Assembly (NCBI GenBank): GCA_903929045.1
Contig: CAIYTE010000117.1
Span: 1 to 36,325 of the forward strand
Origin: an uncultured Hyphomicrobiales bacterium
Lineage (GTDB): Bacteria > Pseudomonadota > Alphaproteobacteria > Rhizobiales > Xanthobacteraceae
Length of the DNA: 36,325 nt
Direction of reading: 5' to 3'
Under the pieces are notes generated by a model that searched no databases, was not told the DNA's origin, and was given only the letters and a program-made list of their open reading frames with translations. Of the stretch, positions 11,224 to 18,794 are shown one piece after another. Numbering within the stretch: the first letter of the stretch is position 1; each line of letters begins with the position of its first letter. The position numbers and the translations under genes were made by a program.

Positions 11224-11805
11224 CTAATTCCTCGCGATGATCTCGTGCTCGCCGCGATGCACCGGCGTGGCTCCGGTGATCTTGCCGACGCGGCGGCGGA
11301 ACGACATCGTCGAGCGGCGGCGCTTGATGGCGTTGTGACGGCGGCGGCGCTGCCGCACGCGGCCAATGCGGACACCGCCCATACGATCGAAAGGCTCGCG
11401 CAGCGCACCTTCGTCTTCGACAAGCAGCGGCAGACCGAGGACATTGCCCCAGGTGCGCCACTCGGCGAATGCTTCGTGAACTTCCGCAGCGACGAACAAG
11501 GTCATCGCCAGCGACGGGTCCTTGTGTTCGAGCACTACGGCATAGGTGCCGGGTTCCTGACCTTCGCCCGGCGTGGTGCGCACCGAAACGCCCGAGAAGG
11601 ACGAGACCGGCATGTTGAACGCCATCGGCATGCCGGCAAGCGACCGCCGCACGACAATACGCTCGCGATGAAGCTCGACATGCCTCACCTGTTTGTCGGC
11701 CGCGGCATCTTTCGCCGCGAAACGCACAGGTAGGCAGAACGGGTCGAGTCGCGATGTGCGACCCGACCCGGCGGTGTGTCCGCCACTACGCATCTGACGC
11801 CTCAA
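11224..11805 (-). CDS. DUF6101-like hypothetical protein
   Basis: A 193-aa, Arg-rich, soluble-looking protein without signal peptide or membrane span. From memory it resembles the DUF6101 proteins of Bradyrhizobium and relatives, with the opening SRLDPFCLPVRFAAKDA, the strand VRHVELHRERIVVRRSLAGM and VVLEHKDPSLAMTLFVA. The C-terminus is strongly basic (RVRQRRRRHNAIKRRRS), which could bind nucleic acid or be surface charge only. The exact start is uncertain: ATG 11805 and a Met four residues later are both possible. Function is not known. It is tail-to-tail with the secreted protein gene, with the repeat element between. Confidence 0.65.
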   Translation of the reverse strand: MRRQMRSGGHTAGSGRTSRLDPFCLPVRFAAKDAAADKQVRHVELHRERIVVRRSLAGMPMAFNMPVSSFSGVSVRTTPGEGQEPGTYAVVLEHKDPSLAMTLFVAAEVHEAFAEWRTWGNVLGLPLLVEDEGALREPFDRMGGVRIGRVRQRRRRHNAIKRRRSTMSFRRRVGKITGATPVHRGEHEIIARN

Positions 11806-11897
11806 ACTCTCCCGCGCCAGGCTTATGTGCCCGGTCGCACGAGGATCATGGCGGAAAGGCGTCCGGAAGTGCTTAAATTACGGGGTTAACTGGACGT

Positions 11898-11953
11898 AAC
11901 GCGCCTTGCTTCCGTCGCCATGATTGACGGCGCGTTGCGAACCATGATTGACG
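11898..11953. repeat. Short direct repeat and stem-loop upstream of pmbA
   Basis: CCATGATTGACG occurs at 11918-11929 and again at 11942-11953. Overlapping it is a potential stem, AACGCG (11898-11903) with CGCGTT (11931-11936), enclosing CCGTC with GACGG. The 226-bp gap 11806-12031 holds nothing else I can support. The role is unknown. Confidence 0.35.
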
Positions 11954-12031
11954 AGGTATTGATATCCGCCGCCAAATTGTACCGACACGGCGGTTGCGCC
12001 GCGCGGCATTAGAAGCCATTTAAGAGTGATC

Positions 12032-13393
12032 ATGCTCGCCCCCACCGCCTCTCTCTTCGATCAATCCGCCCTCACCGACCGCGCCGAAAGGCTCGTCAAA
12101 GCGGCACGCGCCGCAGGTGCCGATGCCGCCGATGCCGTCGCCGTGCGCGGCGTCTCACTCGGCATCGAAGTGCGCGACGGCGCCGTTGAAGAATCCGAAA
12201 GCAGCGAAGGCGACGATCTCGGCCTGCGCGTTCTGGTCGGCAAACGTCAGGCCGTGGTTTCGACGAATGACTTAACGGGAGATGTACGCGCTTTGGCCGA
12301 GCGCGCGGTTGCCATGGCCAAGGTCGCGCCGGAAGACAAATACGCCGGTCTCGCCGACGAAGGGCGGCTCGCGCATCAGTTTCCCGATCTCGATCTGCTC
12401 GATCCGAACCTGCCAACCGTTAAGCAGCTTGAAACCATGGCGCGCGAGGCCGAAGAGGCCGGGCTGTCCGTCAAAGGCGTGACCAAGTCAGGCGGCGCAT
12501 CGGCTTCGGCCGGCATCGGCGGCATGGTGCTGGTGACGAGCCACGGTTTCCGCGGCGCCTATCTCGGTTCGCGTCACGGTGTGTCGATGACGGCGATCGC
12601 CGGCGACGGCACCGGCATGGAACGCGATTACGATTATTCGTCGGCGCTGCATGCGTCCGATCTGGAGAGTCCGCAGAAGATCGGCCTCACCGCCGGCGCG
12701 CGCGCCATCGAGCGGCTCAATCCGCGCAAGGTAACGACCCGCAAGGTGCCGGTCGTATTCGACCCGCGTGTCGCCAACACATTGGTCGGTCATTTGGCGA
12801 GCGCCGTGAACGGCGCCTCGGTCGCGCGCAAAACCAGCTTCCTCAGAGACAAGATGGGCGAGCAACTGTTCGCCAAGGGCATTCGCATCATCGACGATCC
12901 GCTGCGCAAGCGCGGCACGCGCTCGCATCCGTTCGACGGCGAGGGTGTTGCCGGCAAGCAACTGGCCTTGGTCGATGACGGCGTGCTGCGCTCGTGGATT
13001 CTCGACAGCAGCACCGCGCTCGAACTGGGTCTCGTGACGACGGGACATGCGCAACGCGGCGTGTCGTCGTCGCCATCGCCCGGCACCTCCAACCTGCATC
13101 TCGAAGCGGGCAGCGTGAGCCCCGAGGACTTGATCGCCGACATCAGGGACGGCTTCTACATCACCGATCTGATCGGCTCGGGCGTCAACGGCGTCACCGG
13201 CGATTACAGCCGCGGCGCGTCCGGTTTCTGGATCGAAAACGGCAAGCGCACCTATCCGGTGAGCGAAGTCACCATCGCCGGGCATCTGTTCGAGATTTTC
13301 AAGACGCTGACGCCGGCCAACGATCTCGAATTCCGCTACGGCGTCAACGCGCCGACGGTGCGGCTGGAAGGACTGACCGTTGCCGGGCAGTGA
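12032..13393 (+). CDS. pmbA: TldD/PmbA-family protein (TldE/PmbA subunit)
   Basis: A 453-aa cytosolic protein of the TldD/PmbA family; with TldD it forms a protease that cleaves unfolded peptides such as microcin precursors. It lacks the HExxxH zinc motif of TldD, so it is the TldE/PmbA partner. Family landmarks are VEESESSEGDDLGLRVLV (N-terminal), VVFDPRVANTLVGHLASAV (about residue 240), GTRSHPFDGEGVAGKQLALV and GVNGVTGDYSRGASGFWIEN near the C-terminus. ATG 12032 has an AAGAG site 5 bases upstream; a GTG at 12026 is an alternative. It overlaps the next gene by 14 bp. No tldD is in the window. Confidence 0.92.
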   Translation: MLAPTASLFDQSALTDRAERLVKAARAAGADAADAVAVRGVSLGIEVRDGAVEESESSEGDDLGLRVLVGKRQAVVSTNDLTGDVRALAERAVAMAKVAPEDKYAGLADEGRLAHQFPDLDLLDPNLPTVKQLETMAREAEEAGLSVKGVTKSGGASASAGIGGMVLVTSHGFRGAYLGSRHGVSMTAIAGDGTGMERDYDYSSALHASDLESPQKIGLTAGARAIERLNPRKVTTRKVPVVFDPRVANTLVGHLASAVNGASVARKTSFLRDKMGEQLFAKGIRIIDDPLRKRGTRSHPFDGEGVAGKQLALVDDGVLRSWILDSSTALELGLVTTGHAQRGVSSSPSPGTSNLHLEAGSVSPEDLIADIRDGFYITDLIGSGVNGVTGDYSRGASGFWIENGKRTYPVSEVTIAGHLFEIFKTLTPANDLEFRYGVNAPTVRLEGLTVAGQ

Positions 13394-14183
13394 TCCAGCG
13401 TCGCGGCGCGACGGCCTCGAAGCCATCATGCGCGAGGCGGGCGAGTTGGCGCTCGTCACATCGCGCGGCGACTACAAAAGCTGGACCAAGGGCTACGACA
13501 ATTCGCCGGTCAGCGATGCCGACATCGCCGTCAACAATCTCTTGAAGGAGCGCCTCACCGCGCTGGCGCCGGAAGCCGGCTGGCTGTCCGAGGAAACGGA
13601 AGACAATTTCGCTGGCCGCTCGGGTGCGACCGCCTGGATCGTCGATCCGATCGACGGCACGCGCGCTTTCATTGCTGGCAAGCCGGACTGGACGATTTCG
13701 GTGGCGCTGGTCACGGACGGCCGTCCGGTGCTGGCGGCCCTATTTGCGCCGGTGACGGTGGAAATGTTTCTCGCGGTCGGCGGCCACGGCGCGACGCTGA
13801 ACGGTGCCGCCATTGCGCCCAACGCGGGCGTCACTTTAGAACAAACCAAGTTTGCTGGGCCGAAGCGCTATCTCGACAAACTGCAAAAGTTATCCCCCAG
13901 CATTTTGCCCCAGCCCAAAGTTCATTCGCTGGCGCTGCGGCTGACCCGGGTCGCGCACGGCGCGCTCGATGTCGCGCTGGCGACGCCCGGCAGCCATGAT
14001 TGGGACCTTGCCGCGGCCGACCTCATGGTTCATGAAGCCGGTGGCGTGATGACCTATTTCGACGGTCGTACGCTGCGTTATAACCAGCCTCACACTGTGC
14101 ATGGCGCGTTGATTGCGGCGAGTGCCCCTCGCCATGCTACGCTCGTCAGCCTGGTGCGCGACCGCGAATCTGAGTTCGCTTAG
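13380..14183 (+). CDS. Inositol-monophosphatase family phosphatase (CysQ-like)
   Basis: A 267-aa Mg2+-dependent phosphatase. Visible metal-site motifs are WLSEETED (about 62-69), the signature IVDPIDGTRAFIAGKPDW (about 82-99) and SHDWDLAAADLMVHEAGG near residue 205. The family includes 3'(2'),5'-bisphosphate nucleotidase, inositol monophosphatase and histidinol-phosphatase, and the sequence alone does not settle which. The start is TTG 13380: a GGAAGGA site at 13366-13372, inside the end of pmbA, lies 7 bases upstream. The only nearby ATG (13428) lacks a site and would remove the first helix. Its place before lipid A genes is a known arrangement in this order. Confidence 0.85.
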   Translation: MPGSDPASRRDGLEAIMREAGELALVTSRGDYKSWTKGYDNSPVSDADIAVNNLLKERLTALAPEAGWLSEETEDNFAGRSGATAWIVDPIDGTRAFIAGKPDWTISVALVTDGRPVLAALFAPVTVEMFLAVGGHGATLNGAAIAPNAGVTLEQTKFAGPKRYLDKLQKLSPSILPQPKVHSLALRLTRVAHGALDVALATPGSHDWDLAAADLMVHEAGGVMTYFDGRTLRYNQPHTVHGALIAASAPRHATLVSLVRDRESEFA

Positions 14184-14245
14184 ACTTCCGCGTTGCGCGC
14201 CCTCGTTTTAGTCCGTTGCCGGGGCTTTTTCGAAGGAATCAAGAC

Positions 14246-14488
14246 ATGTCCGATACGCCCGCCAAACAACTGCTGCATCTCGTCGTCGGCGGCGAACTGA
14301 CCCATCTCGGCGGTACCGAGTTCCGCGATCTCGACAAGGTCGAGATGGTCGGCGTCTATCCCAACTACGCGACCGCTTACGTGGCCTGGAAGGCGAAGGC
14401 GCAGCAGACCGTCGACAACGCCCATATGCGCTATTTCATTGTCCACTTGCACCGGCTGCTCGATCCCGAGACCAGCCCCAAAGCCTGA
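14246..14488 (+). CDS. DUF4170 domain protein
   Basis: An 80-aa soluble protein matching what I recall of DUF4170, a small family found in this lipid A cluster of Hyphomicrobiales. Typical features are LLHLVVGGELTHLGGTEFRD, VGVYPNYATAYVAWKAKAQQ and RYFIVHLHRLLDP. The start MSDTPAKQ at ATG 14246 has an AAGGA site at 14233-14237; in-frame codons upstream have no support. The molecular function is unknown. Conserved linkage to the IMPase-like gene and to DUF374/waaA/lpxK suggests a role in envelope lipid synthesis (inference). Confidence 0.8.
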   Translation: MSDTPAKQLLHLVVGGELTHLGGTEFRDLDKVEMVGVYPNYATAYVAWKAKAQQTVDNAHMRYFIVHLHRLLDPETSPKA

Positions 14489-14592
14489 TCCGACTTTTGC
14501 GGTCAGATCGCTTAACGATCAAAAAGTGAGGCCCGGGTTTTGATCCGTTCAAGCCGCCATCATTCAAGCCGCTGCGGCGCGACAGGCCGCTG

Positions 14593-15306
14593 ATGCTATC
14601 GACCAAGCGCATCCTTGGTTCGCCCGCGGCTCAGGGCGCGATCGGCACGCTGGCGGCGTGTTATCTGAAGTTCGTCCGCGTCTCCAGTAGCATGGTGATC
14701 GACCCGCCAGACGTGATCGAGTTGGCGCCGGTGCCGATCATCATCGCCATGTGGCACGGCCAGCATTTCATGGCGCCCTTCATCAAGCCGAAGAGCGACA
14801 GCGACCGCTTCCGCGCCAAGGTGCTGATCTCGCGGCATCGCGACGGCGAGATCAACGCCATCGCTGCCGAGCACCTCGGCATCGGCACCATCCGCGGGTC
14901 CGGCGCGCATAACGGCGAATTCCACCGCAAGGGCGGCGCGGCGGCGTTCACGGAAATGCTGACGGCGCTTGAGCAGGGCTACAACATGGCGCTCACCGCC
15001 GACGTGCCGAAGATTTCGCGCATCGCCGGCATGGGCGTCGTCAAGCTGGCGCAGCACTCCGGCCGGCAGATCTATCCGGCGGCGATTGCGACCAGCCGCC
15101 GCATCCAGTTGAAAAACTGGGACCGCAGCGCCATCAATCTGCCGTTCAGCCGCATGGCCTTTGTCGCCGGAACGCCGGTCAACGTGCCGCGCGACGCCGA
15201 CAAGCCGGCGCTGGAAACCTATCGTCAGCTGGTGGAGAGCGAACTCAATAAAGCCACGGCCCGCGCCTACGCCATCGTCGACCGTACCGGGAGCACGCAT
15301 TCGTGA
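14593..15306 (+). CDS. DUF374 lysophospholipid acyltransferase family protein
   Basis: A 237-aa membrane-associated protein of the DUF374 branch of the LPLAT superfamily. Visible motifs are the WHGQHFMAPF segment (the usual His of the acyltransferase motif), ISRHRDGEINAIAAEHLG, TIRGSGAHNGEFHRKGGAAA and ALTADVPKISRIAGMGVVKL. These match the conserved blocks of DUF374 proteins next to waaA. The stop overlaps the waaA GTG start by four bases, a sign of translational coupling. It may add or remodel an acyl chain on the lipid A/Kdo intermediate, but that is inference from position and family. Confidence 0.88.
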   Translation: MLSTKRILGSPAAQGAIGTLAACYLKFVRVSSSMVIDPPDVIELAPVPIIIAMWHGQHFMAPFIKPKSDSDRFRAKVLISRHRDGEINAIAAEHLGIGTIRGSGAHNGEFHRKGGAAAFTEMLTALEQGYNMALTADVPKISRIAGMGVVKLAQHSGRQIYPAAIATSRRIQLKNWDRSAINLPFSRMAFVAGTPVNVPRDADKPALETYRQLVESELNKATARAYAIVDRTGSTHS

Positions 15307-16607
15307 GTGACCGGCTCACCTTGCCGCTGCGCACCTACCGCATCCTCGCCGCGGCAGCGATGCCGTTGGCGCCATTGCTGCTGGCGCGGCGTTTAAAACG
15401 CGGCAAGGAAAACCGCGCACGCCTCGCCGAGCGACGCGGCGAAGCAGGCTTCGATCGTCCGAACGGCGACCTGATCTGGCTGCATGCGGCCAGCGTCGGC
15501 GAATTGGCCAGCGTGCTGCCGCTGATCGAGCGCATTCATTCGCGCGGCGTCCGCGTACTGGTGACGTCGGGCACCGTGACATCGAGCGTGCTCGCGCAGC
15601 AGCGGCTGCCGAACGGCGTCATCCACCAATTCGTGCCGGTCGACATTCCGTTTTACGTGCGCCGCTTCCTGCGGCACTGGCAGCCCGATCTGGCGCTGTT
15701 CGTCGAATCCGATCTGTGGCCGAACATGATGATCGAGACGTCGGAACGCGGCGTGCCGATGATCCTGATCAACGCGCGGCTGTCGGAGAATTCCTACGAG
15801 CGCTGGCGCCGTCTGCCGCGCACCATCGGCAATCTGCTGCGGCGTTTCGATCTGTGTCTGGCCGGCACGCCCGGCGACGCCATGCGGCTGTCGGATCTGG
15901 GTGCGCCACGCGTGCTGACGACCGGCAATCTCAAGCTCGACGTGCCGGCGCCGGCGGCCGATGCCGCGCGGCTGGCGCAATTGATGGACGCGATTGCCGG
16001 CCGGCCGGTGATCGCCGCCGCCTCGACGCATCCGGGCGAAGAGGACATCGTCATCGCCGCGCATCAGCGCCTGCGCCAGACTTTCCCCGGCCTGCTGACC
16101 TTGATCGCGCCGCGCCATCCGGATCGCGGCCCCGCCATCGCCGAAATGGTGGCGGCCACCGGTCTCAAGGTTCGCCTGCGCTCGCGCGGCGAACTGCCGG
16201 ACGCGACGACGAACGTCTACGTCGCCGACACGATGGGTGAGCTCGGCATCATCTATCGCGTCGCGCCGGTGGCGTTCATGGGCGGTTCGCTGGTGCGGCA
16301 CGGGGGGCAAAATCCGATCGAGGCCGCCAAGCTCGGCACCGCCGTCGTGCACGGTCCGCATGTCTGGAATTTCGCCGAGATCTACGCCGCGCTCGACGAA
16401 GCGCATGGCGCGGAGCCGGTGCTTGACGCCAATCGCCTCACCGCCTGCTTCAGCGCCTGGCTCGGCAATCCCGAAGCCGGCGCGCATGTCGCGGGCATCG
16501 CGAAGACCACCGTCGAAGCGTTGGGCGGCGGGCTGGAGCGCACGCTGCATTCGCTCGACCCGTATCTGATGCAGCTGCAACTGCGGCAGCGGGCTTACAA
16601 TGCGTGA
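15303..16607 (+). CDS. waaA: 3-deoxy-D-manno-octulosonic acid (Kdo) transferase WaaA
   Basis: A 434-aa GT30-family glycosyltransferase that adds Kdo from CMP-Kdo to the lipid A precursor at the inner membrane. The N-terminal domain has the family block IWLHAASVGELASVLPLI (about residues 57-74, with the conserved Glu) and LVTSGTVTSS. The C-terminal GT-B half has AASTHPGEED and FMGGSLVRHGGQNPIEAAKLG-like residues that bind the nucleotide sugar. Translation starts at GTG 15303 within the stop of the previous gene and ends 8 bp into lpxK. How many Kdo residues it adds cannot be told. Confidence 0.95.
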   Translation: MSDRLTLPLRTYRILAAAAMPLAPLLLARRLKRGKENRARLAERRGEAGFDRPNGDLIWLHAASVGELASVLPLIERIHSRGVRVLVTSGTVTSSVLAQQRLPNGVIHQFVPVDIPFYVRRFLRHWQPDLALFVESDLWPNMMIETSERGVPMILINARLSENSYERWRRLPRTIGNLLRRFDLCLAGTPGDAMRLSDLGAPRVLTTGNLKLDVPAPAADAARLAQLMDAIAGRPVIAAASTHPGEEDIVIAAHQRLRQTFPGLLTLIAPRHPDRGPAIAEMVAATGLKVRLRSRGELPDATTNVYVADTMGELGIIYRVAPVAFMGGSLVRHGGQNPIEAAKLGTAVVHGPHVWNFAEIYAALDEAHGAEPVLDANRLTACFSAWLGNPEAGAHVAGIAKTTVEALGGGLERTLHSLDPYLMQLQLRQRAYNA

Positions 16608-17586
16608 CCCGGCCTTCTGGTGGCGCGACGGTTCGCTGGCGGCAACGCTGCTGACGCCGTTCGCCGCCGGGTACGGCGCGATCGCCGCACGGCGCATGGA
16701 GCAGAAGGGCACGCGCGTTGGCGTGCCGGTCATTTGCGTCGGCAACTTCACGCTCGGCGGCGCTGGCAAGACACCGACCGTGCTGATGCTCGCTAGGATG
16801 TTGCAGTATGCGGGCGAGACGCCCTGCTGTCTCAGCCGTGGTTATGGCGGCAGTGAGAGCGGGCCCAAGCGCGTCGACCCGCAGACCGATACGGCAGAAC
16901 AGGTCGGCGACGAACCGCTGCTGCTGGCGCGCGCCGCGCCGACGATCGTGTCACGCGACCGCGTCGCCGGCGCGAAGGCCGCGGCCGATGCGAGTGTCAT
17001 CGTCATGGATGACGGCTTGCAGAACGCCGCGCTTGAAAAAAATTTCACCATCGCCGTGATCGACGGCCGGCGCGGCATCGGCAACGGTAAGGTTTTTCCG
17101 GCAGGCCCGTTGCGCGCGCCGCTCGACGCGCAGATGGCGCGCACCGATGCGCTGCTGGTGATCGGCGGCGACCTCAATGCCGAAATCGCCGCCGCCGCGG
17201 GCGGACGTCCAGTGTTTCACGGCCGGCTGGCGCCGGATGAAGCGGCGCTGACTGCACTCAGGAGCCGCAATGTCTTTGCCTTTGCCGGCATCGGCGATCC
17301 GGACAAGTTTTTCGATACACTGACGGGCGCGGGTATAACGCTGACGCAGCGCCAAGCTTTCGCCGATCATCACCGTTTTACCGGCGAGGAAGCCGCCGAA
17401 CTGGAGATGCAGGCCGAACACGAAAGCCTGACCCTAGTGACGACGGAAAAGGATCACGCCCGCATGAGCGGCGATCCGGCGCTGGCTGCCCTCGCCGCGC
17501 GCACGCAGGTCCTGCCGGTGACCTTGGTGGTCGATGAGGCGGAAAAGCTGCGTAGCGTCGTACTGGCGAAAATCCAGCGCGGCTGA
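16600..17586 (+). CDS. lpxK: Tetraacyldisaccharide 4'-kinase LpxK
   Basis: A 328-aa membrane-bound kinase that phosphorylates the 4' position of the lipid A disaccharide. Diagnostic residues are the P-loop in VGNFTLGGAGKTPTVLMLAR (about 47-66), SRGYGG (about 79-84), VMDDGLQN (Asp pair, about 130-137) and VTTEKDHAR near the C-terminus. Length matches the family. It overlaps waaA by 8 bp, so the two are co-translated. It is the last gene of the plus-strand lipid A cluster and meets the DUF2093 gene tail-to-tail with a 3-bp gap. Confidence 0.96.
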   Translation: MRDPAFWWRDGSLAATLLTPFAAGYGAIAARRMEQKGTRVGVPVICVGNFTLGGAGKTPTVLMLARMLQYAGETPCCLSRGYGGSESGPKRVDPQTDTAEQVGDEPLLLARAAPTIVSRDRVAGAKAAADASVIVMDDGLQNAALEKNFTIAVIDGRRGIGNGKVFPAGPLRAPLDAQMARTDALLVIGGDLNAEIAAAAGGRPVFHGRLAPDEAALTALRSRNVFAFAGIGDPDKFFDTLTGAGITLTQRQAFADHHRFTGEEAAELEMQAEHESLTLVTTEKDHARMSGDPALAALAARTQVLPVTLVVDEAEKLRSVVLAKIQRG

Positions 17587-17589
17587 CGG

Positions 17590-17814
17590 CTAGTTGCCGG
17601 CCTTTTCCTTGACCCGCTGCAGCACGATCTCGGGCGAGGCATAGGCCTCCTGTAGGTCGACGCTCCAGTATTTCAGCTCTTCGAGCGGGATCGGCACGCC
17701 GGTGACGGCGCAGCGCACGAAGGCGCCCGGCCGGGCGACCCGGAAGTCGCCATCGAGGTATTTGACTTCGGCTTCGCCATTCATCGGCGACGAGCGGTCG
17801 TAGCGATTGAGCAA
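17590..17814 (-). CDS. DUF2093 domain protein
   Basis: A 74-aa soluble protein of DUF2093, a small family of this order found next to lpxK and xseA. The core is KYLDGDFRVARPGAFVRCAV, then GVPIPLEELKYWSVDLQEAY. I chose TTG 17814 (LLNRYDRSSP...), because AGGAGA at 17826-17821 lies 6 bases upstream and family members as I recall them begin with MNRFDR-like sequence. The ATG at 17784 would cut ten residues and has no site. The single Cys in FVRCAVTG and the PIPLEEL turn suggest a small compact fold. The function is unknown. Confidence 0.8.
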   Translation of the reverse strand: MLNRYDRSSPMNGEAEVKYLDGDFRVARPGAFVRCAVTGVPIPLEELKYWSVDLQEAYASPEIVLQRVKEKAGN

Positions 17815-17957
17815 AGCCGGTCTCCTGGAAGGCGGTGCGAAGACAAAGATAGTCGGTCGGAAGCCTAAACGAAACCCTCCCAAAGGCGGTTCGGGCGCGG
17901 TTCATGCCCCGTTCATGCCGGCCGGGGCTAGGTAGGCGGGAACTCCGGAGCCTGCCG

Positions 17958-18788
17958 ATGCAGAGCCTGTCCCGATCGCTGGCCGCCGCGACCATGCTCG
18001 TTCTGGGCCTGATCGGCTGCGCGCGGGCTGCCGAGCCGGTCGAACTACCGTCCGGCGACGTCAAGCTGCACGCCGTCCTGTACCGCCCCGCCGGCCCGGG
18101 GCCATTCCCGGCGGTGGTGGCCCTGCATACCTGCGACGGGCTCAACAGCGGCGAAGCCATCGACGCCCGCTATGCCGAATGGGGCGAGCATCTGGCGGCG
18201 GCCGGCTTTGCCGTGCTGTTTCCCGACAGCTTCGGCTCGCGCGGCGAGAAGGCGCAATGCGGCCAGCGCCAGCGGCCGATCCGCGCCTCACAGACCCGGA
18301 TCAACGACGCCCGCGCTGCCCGTGCCTGGCTGCAGGCGCAGCCTTGGGTGATCGCCGACCGGGTCTCGCTGCTCGGTTGGTCGCACGGGGGGACAACGGC
18401 GTTGTGGACCGTGCGCCGCCGCAGCGGCGACCAGAGCAAGACGCCGGACTTCCGTTCCGCCGTCGCCTTCTATCCGAACTGCCAGCGCGCCGGCACCCTG
18501 GCTTGGAGCGCGCGCGTGCCGACCCTCATCCTGATCGGCCGTGCCGACGACTGGACCTCGGCCTCCGCCTGCGAGCAGATGGTGGCGGGTGCGCGCGGCC
18601 GCAGCGCGGGCACGCAGATCAAGGTGTATCCCGGCGCGCTGCACGACTTCGACCGCAAGGACCTGGCGCCGCAGGAGCGCAGCGGGCTCGTCAACACCGT
18701 GAACGCGAATGGCCGCGTCCATATCGGCACCAATGCCGCCGCGCGCGCCGACGCCTTCAAGCGCGTGCCGGAGTGGTTCGCGCGTTAA
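17958..18788 (+). CDS. Exported dienelactone-hydrolase-family alpha/beta hydrolase
   Basis: A 276-aa alpha/beta hydrolase with an N-terminal export signal (MQSLSRSLAAATMLVLGLIG, then CARAAEP). The LIGC could be a lipobox, or the ARA-A site a normal signal cut. The expected triad is visible: nucleophile Ser in LLGWSHGGTTALW (about residue 141), Asp in LIGRADDWTSA (about 198) and His in YPGALHDFDRKD (about 232). The Ser elbow is GWSHGG, rather than the Cys elbow of true dienelactone hydrolases, so it is a related esterase of unknown substrate. ATG 17958 has a CGGAG site about 10 bases upstream. It is tail-to-tail with xseA, 6 bp apart. Confidence 0.85.
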   Translation: MQSLSRSLAAATMLVLGLIGCARAAEPVELPSGDVKLHAVLYRPAGPGPFPAVVALHTCDGLNSGEAIDARYAEWGEHLAAAGFAVLFPDSFGSRGEKAQCGQRQRPIRASQTRINDARAARAWLQAQPWVIADRVSLLGWSHGGTTALWTVRRRSGDQSKTPDFRSAVAFYPNCQRAGTLAWSARVPTLILIGRADDWTSASACEQMVAGARGRSAGTQIKVYPGALHDFDRKDLAPQERSGLVNTVNANGRVHIGTNAAARADAFKRVPEWFAR

Positions 18789-18794
18789 AGCGTG

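Noticed and set aside
11920-12012. 30-codon frame before pmbA as a coding gene
   Set aside because: No ribosome site and no recognisable product; kept only as a low-interest observation.
15393-16769. 458-codon minus-strand frame opposite waaA and lpxK
   Set aside because: Antisense shadow of two certain genes; low-complexity Arg/Gln/His content.
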